Of a DNA stretch of 58,796 bases, positions 33,824 to 44,072 are shown in pieces. The stretch's first letter is position 1. The number at the start of each line of letters is the position of its first letter. Below the pieces are notes generated by a model. It saw only the letters and a program-made list of their open reading frames with translations, had not been told where the DNA came from and did not search any database. The stretch comes from Candidatus Zhuqueibacterota bacterium (GTDB lineage: Bacteria; Zhuqueibacterota; Zhuqueibacteria; Thermofontimicrobiales; Thiofontviventaceae). A program made the position numbers and the translations under genes. The stretch spans positions 1-58,796 of the forward strand of contig JAFGDW010000130.1 in assembly GCA_016931935.1 (NCBI GenBank), given 5' to 3'.

Positions 33824-36800
33824 TTAACCAGCCAGGCCTTTATAGAACTCATAGCGTTCTTTTACGACCTTTGCAAATTCGTCCCAATAACCGTCGACCT
33901 TTTCCGGGAAGGTTTGCTTTAACGTACTGTAGCGTTTTTCACCGGCAAGAAAATCTTTCACATCCAGCGTTGGTTCTTTCGAATCCAGCGTGAATGGATT
34001 CTTGCCTTCAGCTTTCAGGGCCGGATTGTAACGGTACAACATCCAGTAACCGGTGTCCACAGCTTTTTTCTGTTCGATCTGCGCATGGGACATGTCAATA
34101 CCATGATTGATACATGGCGCATAGGCGATAATGATTGCCGGTCCGTTGTACGCCTCAGCTTCAGTCACCGCTTTGATGTACTGCTGCTTGTTTGCGCCCA
34201 TCGCTACCATCGCGACATACACGTAACCGTAGCTCATCATCATCAAGCCGAGATCCTTTTTCTTAGTCTTCTTACCTGATTCAGCAAATTTAGCCACTGA
34301 ACCCAACGGTGTGGCTTTGGATGCCTGTCCACCCGTATTCGAGTAGACTTCTGTATCCATCACCAGTACATTGATATTGCGGTTCATTGCCAGCACATGA
34401 TCGAGACCGCCGTAACCAATATCGTACGCCCAGCCATCACCACCGAAGGCCCACACGCTCTTGTCCACAAAGTAGCTATCCAGTTCCTGGATTTTACGGA
34501 GGATTGCTTGTGCATCGCCAGAGGCTTTCGCTACGGCATCGGGCAACAGCGATTGAATTACGCGGGCATTAGCTTTGGCGTCATCATCTTTGGAGTTGAA
34601 CAATTCTTTTGCTTTGTTCAATGCATCACGCAGATTGCCATCCACGCCATTGCTGCCAGCCAGAATTTTTTCTACGTTGAACAACAATTGCCGACGGTTG
34701 GCATCCACAGCCAGGCGCATACCCATGCCATATTCCGCATTGTCTTCGAACAGTGAGTTTGCCCAGCTTGGGCCGTGACCATCTTTGTTTTTGGTGTACG
34801 GAATTGTCGGGAACGTGCCACCCCAGATTGATGAACAGCCAGTGGCATTGGCAACGATCATGCGATCGCCATAAAGTTGGGTGATGAGTTTCACATATGG
34901 TGTTTCACCACAACCCGCACAGGCGCCGGAAAACTCCAACAACGGTTGTTTGAACTGGCTGCCTTTAATGGTTTCCACTTTCACCTGCTTGCTGGTAACA
35001 TCTTCCGGCAGGTTCATGAAGAACTTCCAGTTTTCGGTTTCCAATTCGCGTTCCTGTTCAATCGGACGCATTTCCAGCGCTGCTTTCGGACAGTCGGTGG
35101 CGCACACAGCGCAGCCCTGACAGTCTTCAATCAGCACCTGGACTTTATAATCATACTGATCTTTATCTTTGGCCAATGCAGTCAATGTCGTGAAACTGGC
35201 TGGCGCATCTTTCAGATTTTCACGGTCAATCAGTTTCGAGCGAATCGCAGCATGCGGACAGACAAACGAACATTGGTTACACTGAATACAATTTTCCGGA
35301 ATCCAGTGCGGTACCATTGGCGCAACACCACGTTTTTCCAGTGCCGTGGTGCCCGATGGTACAAAGCCATCGAATGGCATGGCCGAAACCGGAATTTCAT
35401 CGCCTTTTTCGCGCATGATTTTTTCGATCACGTTGGTAGTAAACGCATCGGCATTGTCTGGAATCAGCTTCTTTACTTCCATCGCTTCTGCCGGTAAATC
35501 GCCCGGAACCGTTACTTCAACCAATGCTTCATCGGTTTTGTCGACTGCGGCCCAGTTCATTTTTACAATTTCTTCACCACGTTTGCCGTACGTCTTTTTG
35601 ATAGCATTTTTAATCATATCGATGGCTTGCTTCCGATCGAGCACACCGGAGATCAGGAAGAATGCCGTCTGCATTACGGTATTGATACGACCGCCAAGTC
35701 CGACGTCGGTGGCGATTTTCAATGCATCGATATTATAAAGTCTTATTTTCTTTTGAATGATTGTTTTCTGTACGTCGCGGGACAGATTCTTAAAAACATC
35801 GTCGCCCCAGTTGGAGTTGATCAGGAACACACCGCCATCTTTGATGCCTTCGAGCACATCGTAACGGCCGATGAATGCCTGATTATGACACGCGATAAAG
35901 TCTGCATGCTGTACCAGATAGGGTGATTGAATCGGGGATTTACCGAAACGCAGATGGCTGCGGGTAATACCACCGGATTTTTTGGAATCATACTGGAAAT
36001 AACCCTGTGCATACAGATCGGTGTTGTCGCCAATTATTTTGATCGAGTTTTTATTTGCACCAACCGTACCGTCCGATCCGAGTCCCCAGAATTTGCAGGA
36101 AATCGTTTCTGCCGGCAGTGAGTTGATTTGTTCCTTAATTTCAATCGATGTATTGCTAACGTCATCGACGATACCGACGGTGAATCCGTGGGTGCAGGCG
36201 CCACTAAGGTGATCGTAAACTGCTTTCACCATGGACGGCGTGAATTCTTTTGACGACAATCCGTAACGTCCGCCAACGATTTCAACGTCCTTACCCTTTA
36301 AAGCCGAGACGACATCCAGATACAGTGGTTCGCCAATTGAACCGGGTTCTTTGGTGCGGTCAAGCACTGCAATTTTATTCACAGAAGCCGGAATTGCATT
36401 CACAAATGCATCCACCGAAAACGGACGGTACAGGCGAACTTTCAGCAATCCGAGTTTTTCGCCTTTTTTATTCAGGTAATTGATCGTTTCTTCGATTGTT
36501 TCACAGCCCGATCCCATAGCAATGATAATGCGATCGGCATCCGGTGCACCGACATAATCGAACAAGTGGTACTGACGGCCAATTTTTGTAGCCAGCAAAT
36601 TCATGTACTCCTGAACGATGCCTGGCGTAGCGTCATAATATTTATTGATAGTTTCACGCCCCTGGAAGTATACATCGGGATTCTGCGCACCGACTTTTAC
36701 TCGGGGGTTTTCAGGATTCATGGCGCGGCCACGGAATTCTTCGATGTACTTCATGTCGACCATTTCCGCAATTGTTTCATAGTCGATGACTTCAATCTTC

Positions 36801-37345
36801 TGGATTTCACTGGAGGTTCGGAATCCATCAAAGAAATTCAAAAACGGTACTTTTGATTTCAGTGTTGCCAGATGCGACACAATCGCCAAATCCATAATTT
36901 CCTGAACAGAATTGGCGGCCATCAACGCATAGCCGGTATTTCGGGCAGACATCACGTCCGAATGATCGCCAAAAATCGATAGCGACTGAGCTGCCAGCGA
37001 ACGTGCGGATACGTGGAAAACCGTCGGCAGCATTTCGCCGGCAATTTTATGCATATTGGGAAGCATCAGCATAAGACCTTGTGATGCTGTAAATGTTGTT
37101 GTAAAAGCGCCTGCGGATAACGATCCGTGTACAGCACCGGCAGCGCCGGCTTCCGATTGCATTTCAATCACATCGACGGTCTGACCAAAAATATTCTTGC
37201 GGTTATTTGCAGCCCAACTATCGGCAAGTTCGCCCATCCCCGAAGACGGAGTAATTGGGTAGATAGCAGCAACTTCAGAGAATGCATACGCCACATGGGT
37301 AGCAGCCATGTTCCCTTCAAGTGTTTCTTTTTTAAATGTTTTCAT
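33824..37345 (-). CDS. nifJ: Pyruvate:ferredoxin (flavodoxin) oxidoreductase, single-chain
   Basis: 1173 residues, the usual length for the fused homodimeric enzyme; start ATG 37345 with AAGGG. In order: pyrimidine-binding domain (AAIYPITPSSGMGELAD, with SEAGAAGAVHGS), transketolase-C-like domain II, EKR region, two [4Fe-4S] motifs (CIQCNQCSFVCPHAAI about 689; CQGCAVCATDCPKAAL about 744) and the TPP domain with a further cluster (SGACAGCGETPYVKL; NATGCSSIWGG; WAFGGDGWAYDIGYGG). Converts pyruvate + CoA to acetyl-CoA + CO2 with reduced ferredoxin. The ADP-forming acyl-CoA synthetase 315 bp upstream on the same strand can then conserve the thioester as ATP. Confidence 0.97.
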   Translation of the reverse strand: MKTFKKETLEGNMAATHVAYAFSEVAAIYPITPSSGMGELADSWAANNRKNIFGQTVDVIEMQSEAGAAGAVHGSLSAGAFTTTFTASQGLMLMLPNMHKIAGEMLPTVFHVSARSLAAQSLSIFGDHSDVMSARNTGYALMAANSVQEIMDLAIVSHLATLKSKVPFLNFFDGFRTSSEIQKIEVIDYETIAEMVDMKYIEEFRGRAMNPENPRVKVGAQNPDVYFQGRETINKYYDATPGIVQEYMNLLATKIGRQYHLFDYVGAPDADRIIIAMGSGCETIEETINYLNKKGEKLGLLKVRLYRPFSVDAFVNAIPASVNKIAVLDRTKEPGSIGEPLYLDVVSALKGKDVEIVGGRYGLSSKEFTPSMVKAVYDHLSGACTHGFTVGIVDDVSNTSIEIKEQINSLPAETISCKFWGLGSDGTVGANKNSIKIIGDNTDLYAQGYFQYDSKKSGGITRSHLRFGKSPIQSPYLVQHADFIACHNQAFIGRYDVLEGIKDGGVFLINSNWGDDVFKNLSRDVQKTIIQKKIRLYNIDALKIATDVGLGGRINTVMQTAFFLISGVLDRKQAIDMIKNAIKKTYGKRGEEIVKMNWAAVDKTDEALVEVTVPGDLPAEAMEVKKLIPDNADAFTTNVIEKIMREKGDEIPVSAMPFDGFVPSGTTALEKRGVAPMVPHWIPENCIQCNQCSFVCPHAAIRSKLIDRENLKDAPASFTTLTALAKDKDQYDYKVQVLIEDCQGCAVCATDCPKAALEMRPIEQERELETENWKFFMNLPEDVTSKQVKVETIKGSQFKQPLLEFSGACAGCGETPYVKLITQLYGDRMIVANATGCSSIWGGTFPTIPYTKNKDGHGPSWANSLFEDNAEYGMGMRLAVDANRRQLLFNVEKILAGSNGVDGNLRDALNKAKELFNSKDDDAKANARVIQSLLPDAVAKASGDAQAILRKIQELDSYFVDKSVWAFGGDGWAYDIGYGGLDHVLAMNRNINVLVMDTEVYSNTGGQASKATPLGSVAKFAESGKKTKKKDLGLMMMSYGYVYVAMVAMGANKQQYIKAVTEAEAYNGPAIIIAYAPCINHGIDMSHAQIEQKKAVDTGYWMLYRYNPALKAEGKNPFTLDSKEPTLDVKDFLAGEKRYSTLKQTFPEKVDGYWDEFAKVVKERYEFYKGLAG

Positions 37346-37614
37346 AATATCCCTTCTAACCTCGCTACAATTAAATTAAAATATTCACTGGATTAGTATT
37401 TATCGGCAAAAGTGAGAGATGTACCTTGAGATAGGTTTTTATACAGATTTTAATCAGGCCAATTCCATATTTTGACTGTGAGAATTTTTCCGATACTTAC
37501 CCGCCACACCCATCCGGTAAGTTAAAGAACCTTAATTTACACAATTCAAATTTTATTTTCAAGTTAATTTTTCATTTTTTCTATTTAACATCAACCCACA
37601 ATCTTCGCAAATGA

Positions 37615-37647
37615 ACAAACCAGGTATTTCTAAAATACCTGGCTTGT
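37615..37647. repeat. 33-bp palindrome, copy 2 (copy 1 at 12968-13000)
   Basis: Same palindrome as 12968-13000 with two substitutions, 12 bp downstream of the acyl-CoA synthetase stop on the minus strand. Here a terminator function is plausible. Confidence 0.75.
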
Positions 37648-37659
37648 ATAGAAATCAGT

Positions 37660-39789
37660 TTATTTGTTTTCAATCCGTTTTAACAAAATCCGGCTATCAG
37701 CAACCACGCATCCTTCACCTGCCGGATAGACAATTAACGGGTTAATATCCAGTTCATTGATTTCCGGATTTTCTGAAACGAGTTGTGACAGGCGCAAAAT
37801 ACATTCCTTGATTGCCTTGCAATCCGAAGGCGCTGCGCCTCGTACACCCTGAAGAATTTTGTATGTTTTAATGGTATTAATCATACGTTCGGCGCTGGTT
37901 TCCCACATTGGGGCTAACCGGAATGTAACATCCTGCATGGCTTCCACAAACGTACCACCAAGACCAAACATACAGAGCGGTCCGAATTTCGGATCTTTCA
38001 CGGCGCCAAGAATTACTTCCACACCTTTTTTCGCCATTTGCTCCATCAACACGCCATCAATTCGAGCGTCGGCTTTAAAAGCTTTGGCATTCGCCAGAAT
38101 CTGATCGAACGCGTCGTGTGCTTCCTGTTTCGTTTTTATTTTTAACATTACACCGCCGGCATCAAATTTATGAATAATGTCCGGAGACATAATCTTCATG
38201 GCAACCGGCAAACCGACTTCGTCGCACACCGCGTCAATTTCTGTATGATCACGCACCATTACACTCTTCAATAACGGGAATCCATAGTTGGCCAGAATTT
38301 CATTGGCTTCCTTTTGTCCCATATAGTATTCGGCGTGTTCTTTGAGTTTCGAATCGATAATCGTACGCGCATCAGTTTTTTTGACTTCAAAATTGACGAC
38401 GCGGCGATTTGGGAGTTTCATATTTTCTGAGTAGTGATACATGGATGCGAGTGCGCGGACAGCGTCTTCGGGGTATGGATAGTTGGGGAATCCGTGAGCT
38501 TCAAGATGTTTAATACCCTCGGACACGTCCACAATTCCCATAAACGAACATAGCACCGGTTTCTTAATGCCCTTGGCGGCGTGCGGCACAATTTCTGCCG
38601 TCTCCAGGATGTCCGTCATTGCTTGCGGCGTTAAAATCACCATAGCGGAATCGACATTTTCATCCAGAAGAATATGGCGGATCGCCGACTCGTAACGCTG
38701 ATGGGTGGCATCCCCGATTACATCCACCGGATTATTCACGGAAGCCGTTGGCGGCAGATCGCGGCGCAGCTTGTCTTTTGTTGGTTCCGATAGCTGGGCG
38801 ATTTCTAAATTGTGACGAATCGCAGCATCCGTTGCCATAATTCCCGGTCCACCGGCGTTGGTGATAATGGCAATTCGATTGCCGTTCGGTAGTGGCTGCT
38901 GGGCAAACGCCACGGCATTATCCAGCAATTCGCTGATATTATCCACTCGTTGAATACCGGCTTGTGCGAAAATAGCGTTATATGAATTATCCGAACCAGC
39001 CAATGAACCGGTATGCGACGCGGCAGCTTTAGCGCCAGCAGCAGAGCGACCGGATTTCACTGCGATCATCGGTTTGTGACTTTCCCAGGCGATTTTTCTG
39101 GCGGTTTCCAAAAATTTTCGGCCATCAGAAATATCTTCCAGGTACATCAGAATAACATCGGTATCGGGATCATCCTGCAGGTAGCGTAACAAGTCGATTT
39201 CATTTACATCCGCTTTGTTTCCAAAACTGATAAATTTTGAAAATCCAATATTCCGCCCTTCAGCGTAATCCAGTACTGAAGTACACAATGCGCCTGACTG
39301 AGAGATGAATGCTATATTGCCTTGCTTGGGCATTTTCGTGGCAAAACTGGCATTCATACTGGTTTCCTGTTTGGTATTTATCACACCCAGACAATTCGGT
39401 CCGATCACACTTATATCATATTTTCGCGCTGTTTCCTTTAATTCTTTTTCTAATTCAACTCCTTCGCCGCCGATTTCCTTAAATCCCGCGGTAATAACAA
39501 CGGCAGCTTTCACGCCTTTATTACCAGCTTCCACCAGTACTGAATTGACCGCTTTTGTCGGGACAACGATAACGACAAGATCAATTTCATCAGGAGTATC
39601 GGTAAGGCTTGGATAAGCTCGGATACTCATTATAGATCGCGCCTTAGGATTCACCGGGTATAGCACACCCTGATACCCGCCCTGTATCAAGTTCCGAAAA
39701 ATCGCCTGCCCGACAGCGCCAGGACGATTGGTTGCACCGACCACTGCGATGGATTGCGGATTCATGATCGATTCAATATGATTTGACAT
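37660..39789 (-). CDS. ADP-forming acetate--CoA ligase (acyl-CoA synthetase, NDP-forming), fused alpha-beta
   Basis: 709 residues, start ATG 39789 with AAGGAGG. Residues 1-460 are the alpha part: CoA-binding Rossmann fold (IAVVGATNRPGAVGQAIF, VIGPNCLGVIN), succinyl-CoA-synthetase-like domain (GNIAFISQSGALCTSVLDYA) and the phosphorylated His in ASHTGSLAGSDNSY (about 258). Residues about 480-709 are the beta ATP-grasp part (LPVAMKIMSPDIIHKFDAGG; ELDINPLIVY). Makes acetate + ATP from acetyl-CoA, ADP and phosphate. Placed upstream of nifJ in the same orientation, giving pyruvate to acetate with substrate-level phosphorylation; could run in reverse. Confidence 0.93.
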   Translation of the reverse strand: MSNHIESIMNPQSIAVVGATNRPGAVGQAIFRNLIQGGYQGVLYPVNPKARSIMSIRAYPSLTDTPDEIDLVVIVVPTKAVNSVLVEAGNKGVKAAVVITAGFKEIGGEGVELEKELKETARKYDISVIGPNCLGVINTKQETSMNASFATKMPKQGNIAFISQSGALCTSVLDYAEGRNIGFSKFISFGNKADVNEIDLLRYLQDDPDTDVILMYLEDISDGRKFLETARKIAWESHKPMIAVKSGRSAAGAKAAASHTGSLAGSDNSYNAIFAQAGIQRVDNISELLDNAVAFAQQPLPNGNRIAIITNAGGPGIMATDAAIRHNLEIAQLSEPTKDKLRRDLPPTASVNNPVDVIGDATHQRYESAIRHILLDENVDSAMVILTPQAMTDILETAEIVPHAAKGIKKPVLCSFMGIVDVSEGIKHLEAHGFPNYPYPEDAVRALASMYHYSENMKLPNRRVVNFEVKKTDARTIIDSKLKEHAEYYMGQKEANEILANYGFPLLKSVMVRDHTEIDAVCDEVGLPVAMKIMSPDIIHKFDAGGVMLKIKTKQEAHDAFDQILANAKAFKADARIDGVLMEQMAKKGVEVILGAVKDPKFGPLCMFGLGGTFVEAMQDVTFRLAPMWETSAERMINTIKTYKILQGVRGAAPSDCKAIKECILRLSQLVSENPEINELDINPLIVYPAGEGCVVADSRILLKRIENK

Positions 39790-40571
39790 GCATCCTCCTT
39801 AAATTTGATTGATATATGCACCCTGCTCCGGAATGCATTTAAATATAATATATTGTAGTGAAATAATATGTGTGTAGCCACTAATATTCTGTAAAATTCA
39901 TAAAAACTGTGCACGTCACCCGGCGAATTACGGGCAATCGTTCTATCGCAAACTACTCATTATATATTGTCGAATGATTTCAAAAAAAAATTAACAAATC
40001 GTTGAACATTTTGTAACAATGTCCCGGAGAAGATGGAATTATCCAACGAACTTTAAATGTGTACTGTTACAAGCGGGGTCACTTCGGGTTGAGGACGTTA
40101 AACAACCGTGTTATACAAAATCAAAACACCAAATGTAAGTATTTTTTCCTTAAAATAAAAGGATTATTTTTAAAATTTCTAAATTATTTTTATGAGATTC
40201 GGTAATAAACGGAATTATATTTAGTGAAATGAGAAGATAGCCTTTTTTTATTCTGCTAGCCGGCAATAATCAGTTAATTTGAATGTGTCCGCAAAGTGAT
40301 GTACGATGCTCCTTACACATACTAAAGACAGTGAAATTAGATATAAATCACTATGCATTGAAGTGCGTCGCACGTTACCACGAAAACGGTTACATCAAGA
40401 TAACATTTGGATTTTTCTATACCTGTTACGGCTTAGAATGTACCCGGCTAATCCGTATGTTACTAACTGACCCGTAAGGAGTATATTTTATTGCAAGCTC
40501 AAACTCGCGAGAACGTAGCATCTCTTCTCACAATTTCCGTTGTCCATTGTCCGTGTTCAATTCTCCGTAAA
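39790..40571. other. Non-coding gap
   Basis: 782 bp, AT-rich, upstream of the acyl-CoA synthetase gene and downstream of the ChaN-PDZ gene (both minus strand). No gene, RNA or clear hairpin recognised. It probably holds the promoter for the synthetase/nifJ pair. Confidence 0.45.
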
Positions 40572-41981
40572 TTATTCTCCCACCGGTTCGATCGTAAAGG
40601 AAATTGTCACCTTTTTATCTTCCCGGAGCACGACAAATGTAATTGAATCCCCCCAATTTTTGAAATGGAGATGTTTCTTTAATGCAGACATAGTTTTGAA
40701 TGTAGTGCCATCAATCGAAACAATAATATCCCCCTGTTTAAGCCCCTGCTTCTCGGCAATACTTTCCGGAATAATGCGCTTTACCGGGAATCCCTGCTCC
40801 ACCGGATCATCAATGCTAAAGCCAAATGATGGATATTCTTCATCTTTCAGTTGCTTTTTCCCCCACAAGAAATCTGCAAGACTGCGGGAGACAATATGGT
40901 ACGGTGTATCTTCCATACTCCCCATGCCATGCATCATCGACATGGGCGGCATTTTTTTATCATCAGTTTTTTGCTCGCTCATGCCGGGCATCGCAGGCAT
41001 TGTGTGGGATGGAGATTTTTCCATTGCCGTACCTGACATATCGGAAGCCGTTGAATCGGCGTCATCTGTTTTACGTTGTTTTTTAATACTTTTCTTCACT
41101 TTCATCATCACCGATTCTTCCACCGAATCGGGCACATCCACTGCCACGATTGAGGCAAACGGAAACTCACTGCGGTCGTTAATAATGCGCCCGATTCCCA
41201 GATTGTAGGCAACGTGACCGCTACCGGCAAATACCAACACAATGGCATCCGGGTGTTTTTTAGCGACATCGATCGCTCCCTCCCCCATGACTGTATCCCA
41301 CAAACTTTGGGCAGCATAAATATTTTTAAACTGTGCAGGCGCAGTGGCATCCATACCTTCCATCGCGACTTTCACAAAGTAACGATGCTCAACATTGGAG
41401 GTATCGACAACCGGAATTGCAGCGGCTTCTTCGAGCGACAATCCGGCCAGGCCATGCATACCAATTTTTGAGGCATATTCATGATCCGTATTCACCCCGA
41501 ACATCGGTATATGCTGGGCTTTTGCATACTGAAAAATTGCTTGATAATAGCGATAATTATGCCCCCAGGTATTAAAATAATCAACTTGATCCATAAACTC
41601 ATCTTCTGTCAATTCACCTTTCACCCATTTCTGCAACGCATCATTTTGGGAAGGCGTAAACATTTCCAGCGCCAGACACACTTTTTTTCCGGCTTCGGTC
41701 AAACCCTTCATTACTGCCAGTTGCATATCATGGTGCAGTTGATTTGTGTGTGTTTCCCCAATCATAACAATCCGAAAATGTTGCAACCCCTTGATAAGTT
41801 GATCGGTGGAAATATTCTGATTTGCTTTTGTGTCCAGAATTTTATCCAGCTTTACCGCACAAAAATCGTATTTACGAGCGGGATCCCCGATGGGAAGCCG
41901 TTCGGTATCAAACACATTTTCATCGGCGAACAGATTTGCTGCTATAAAAAAAACACAAAGTGCAATCACGCGTTGAATCAT
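40572..41981 (-). CDS. ChaN-type (haem-binding uptake, Tiki/TraB-like) protein with Met/His-rich linker and C-terminal PDZ domain
   Basis: Start ATG 41981 with a strong AGGAGG. Signal peptide 1-19. Residues about 45-290 are the ChaN/DUF399 fold: FRIVMIGETHTNQLHHDMQ, KKVCLALEMFTPSQND and VLVFAGSGHVAYNLGIG hold the conserved GETH, E and GxxH residues. Residues about 313-355 form a low-complexity linker rich in Met, His, Lys and Asp (MPAMPGM, MPPMSMMHGMGSM), reminiscent of periplasmic copper-binding stretches. Residues about 375-465 are a PDZ domain (VKRIIPESIAEKQGLKQGDI). Probably periplasmic, binding haem or metal. I infer the linker may chelate metal. Confidence 0.85.
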   Translation of the reverse strand: MIQRVIALCVFFIAANLFADENVFDTERLPIGDPARKYDFCAVKLDKILDTKANQNISTDQLIKGLQHFRIVMIGETHTNQLHHDMQLAVMKGLTEAGKKVCLALEMFTPSQNDALQKWVKGELTEDEFMDQVDYFNTWGHNYRYYQAIFQYAKAQHIPMFGVNTDHEYASKIGMHGLAGLSLEEAAAIPVVDTSNVEHRYFVKVAMEGMDATAPAQFKNIYAAQSLWDTVMGEGAIDVAKKHPDAIVLVFAGSGHVAYNLGIGRIINDRSEFPFASIVAVDVPDSVEESVMMKVKKSIKKQRKTDDADSTASDMSGTAMEKSPSHTMPAMPGMSEQKTDDKKMPPMSMMHGMGSMEDTPYHIVSRSLADFLWGKKQLKDEEYPSFGFSIDDPVEQGFPVKRIIPESIAEKQGLKQGDIIVSIDGTTFKTMSALKKHLHFKNWGDSITFVVLREDKKVTISFTIEPVGE

Positions 41982-42202
41982 GGAGGCCTCCTGGCTAATT
42001 TTCCGAATCCGTATAAAATTTTATTGACATTGACATGGATTTGTTGTAAAATAATTCATTGTTTTTATACTATATCGTATTATATCGAATGTAGTTATAA
42101 ATTGCAAGCTGTTTTTAATGATCTGGCTAAAATCCAGTAATTTCAGGTAAACCGGTCACGATTCATTCACTTATGCTGAATTCATAATAGGTAATTCTTA
42201 CT

Positions 42203-43447
42203 ATGCCATCTCACTCGTATCTAAAACTTGCGTTAGCCATTGGCTGCTGCCTGATTCTTATTAATCTCCTTAATGCATCAACAAACTGGTCGCGATTTCG
42301 CGGCCCAAACGGTCAGGGAATCAGTTCGGAAGAAAATCTCCCGACATCCTGGAGCAGTAATGATTATGACTGGATTGCACAATTGCCGGGCAGTGGACAT
42401 TCATCTCCGGTTGTTTGGCAGAACCGTGTGTTCATCACCTCAGCGGACAAAACAAAAGCCAAGGGCTATTTACTCAGCATTGACTTGCATTCCGGGACGA
42501 TTCTTTGGACGCAAACTATCCCGGTAGAAGCTCCGAAAATGCATCCGGATAACAGCCTGGCAGCGTCCACACCGGTTGTCGATGAAACACAAGTTTACGT
42601 GGTTTGGACGTCAAAAAATGATATTCGTGTGATTGCATACACACACGATGGCCGGCAACAATGGGCCGCCACCTACCCGCCTGTACACAGCCGCCACGGC
42701 GCCAGCAATTCACCGATGCTTGTTGATAATATATTGATAATTACACGTGAACAGGAAACTGACAGTCCGTACGCAAGTAGCTGGATCGGGATCGATAAGA
42801 ACGATGGCAGCACAGTGTGGGAAATTGAACGGCCCACAGCGCCCGACAATTCATTTTCGACGCCATGTGTCATGACCTCGGAAACCGGTGAACAACTTGT
42901 AGTTTTCACCAGTGAATCCAACGGTCTCACCGCTGTCCGTCCCGTTGACGGGACAATTATCTGGGAAGTGAATGATATTTTCACCTCACGAGTCGTTGTC
43001 TCCCCCGTTATTGATAATGGTTATTTGCTTTCAACCAGCCGGAATGAAGGTTTTGTTTTTCATATAAATTCTCTGAAAACTTCTCCCGATATTAAATATA
43101 AGTTAGAGAAAAAATTCACGCCGTATGTTCCGACTCCTTTGATGAAAGATAACTTGCTCTACATCGTCATGGACAACGGGAGCATTTCCTGTCACCAACT
43201 GACATCCGGTGAACTGCTATGGCGCGAACGCCCTTCGGGCGCAATTTATGGTTCACCGGTTTGGGTGGATGGTCATATTTATATGATCACACGCAAAGGC
43301 GAAGTGATCGTGGTGCAAGCCGGAGAAACATATCAGTTGGCGTCGATCATTCCGCTTGATGAAAAAAGTCATGCCACACCGGCTGTAGCCGATGGGAGAC
43401 TGTTGCTAAGAACTGAATCGAAATTGTTTTGTGTGGGGAGTAAATAA
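42203..43447 (+). CDS. Secreted PQQ-like beta-propeller protein (BamB/quinoprotein-like fold)
   Basis: 414 residues. Signal peptide about 1-26. The start NWSRFRGPNGQGISSEENLP is typical of the PQQ-repeat proteins common in Planctomycetes and FCB bacteria. Repeats such as GYLLSIDLHSGTILW, WIGIDKNDGSTVWE, AVRPVDGTIIWE, CHQLTSGELLW define an eight-bladed propeller. No quinoprotein dehydrogenase active-site set is evident, so it is more likely a binding or structural propeller. Start ATG 42203 with a weak AGGT. Divergent from the ChaN-PDZ gene across 221 bp. Confidence 0.85.
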   Translation: MPSHSYLKLALAIGCCLILINLLNASTNWSRFRGPNGQGISSEENLPTSWSSNDYDWIAQLPGSGHSSPVVWQNRVFITSADKTKAKGYLLSIDLHSGTILWTQTIPVEAPKMHPDNSLAASTPVVDETQVYVVWTSKNDIRVIAYTHDGRQQWAATYPPVHSRHGASNSPMLVDNILIITREQETDSPYASSWIGIDKNDGSTVWEIERPTAPDNSFSTPCVMTSETGEQLVVFTSESNGLTAVRPVDGTIIWEVNDIFTSRVVVSPVIDNGYLLSTSRNEGFVFHINSLKTSPDIKYKLEKKFTPYVPTPLMKDNLLYIVMDNGSISCHQLTSGELLWRERPSGAIYGSPVWVDGHIYMITRKGEVIVVQAGETYQLASIIPLDEKSHATPAVADGRLLLRTESKLFCVGSK

Positions 43448-43527
43448 GTAAAAGATCGGGATTGATTTTTTTTAAGGAAAGAAGTATATTCAATACAAAT
43501 ACTATACACATAAAAAAATAGGAAAAT

Positions 43528-43749
43528 ATGCATTCAGCTCAAACCATTCTTGAAGAAGCTCTTAAAATGAAACCGACAGATCGTTTTTTAATTCTGGATG
43601 GCTTACTTAAAAGCTTGGATGAACCTGATAAATCAATTGATGAAATATGGGCGGAAGAAGCAGAAAGTCGACTAAAAGCTTATCGAAATGGAATATTAAA
43701 GACTTATAGCTATGATGAGGTATTCGGCAACAGTAAGGATCCACAATGA
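43528..43749 (+). CDS. Addiction-module antitoxin (putative addiction module component family)
   Basis: 73 residues; AGGA upstream of ATG 43528. The sequence AQTILEEALKMKPTDRFLIL, then DGLLKSLDEPDKSIDEIWAEEAESRL, matches the small family paired with RelE/ParE-type toxins. Its stop overlaps the next start (ATGA at 43746). That downstream toxin is internally deleted, so the antitoxin appears orphaned. Confidence 0.87.
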   Translation: MHSAQTILEEALKMKPTDRFLILDGLLKSLDEPDKSIDEIWAEEAESRLKAYRNGILKTYSYDEVFGNSKDPQ

Positions 43750-43889
43750 ACTTACGGATTTCCGATTTCGCTCGTAAAGAATTAGAAAATGCTATCTATT
43801 ATTATGACCTTATTGAAGAAGATGGTATTGTTATTTCAGCGGTGGCGCATCAGTATCGAAAACCAGATTATTGGATAGATAAAAAGTAA
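43746..43889 (+). pseudogene. RelE/ParE toxin with internal in-frame deletion
   Basis: 47 residues. The N terminus (MNLRISDFARKELENAIYYY) is the first helix of the family, and the C terminus (EEDGIVISAVAHQYRKPDYW) is the last strand with its HxxRxPxYW end. The ~45-50 residues normally between them, including the central strands and catalytic or gyrase-contact positions, are missing without loss of frame. Unlikely to be toxic. Co-transcribed with the antitoxin (4-bp overlap). Confidence 0.8.
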
Positions 43890-44072
43890 AATTAGACCTA
43901 AGTGTAGAACTGAGGTTTATTTTTATTAAAAATTGTTTGTGTTACAGCCGTGATAGTAATATACTAATTGAGCGGTTACGTAAATGTTAAATGACCAGCA
44001 AGCAAGTAAATTTATAATGATCTGTCATTCAACCAAGAAATAGAAGCCTTGTATAACCTGGAGACCACCACA

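Noticed and set aside
40283..40477. 64-residue plus-strand reading frame in the 782-bp gap
   Set aside because: No ribosome site, no family similarity, AT-rich intergenic composition.
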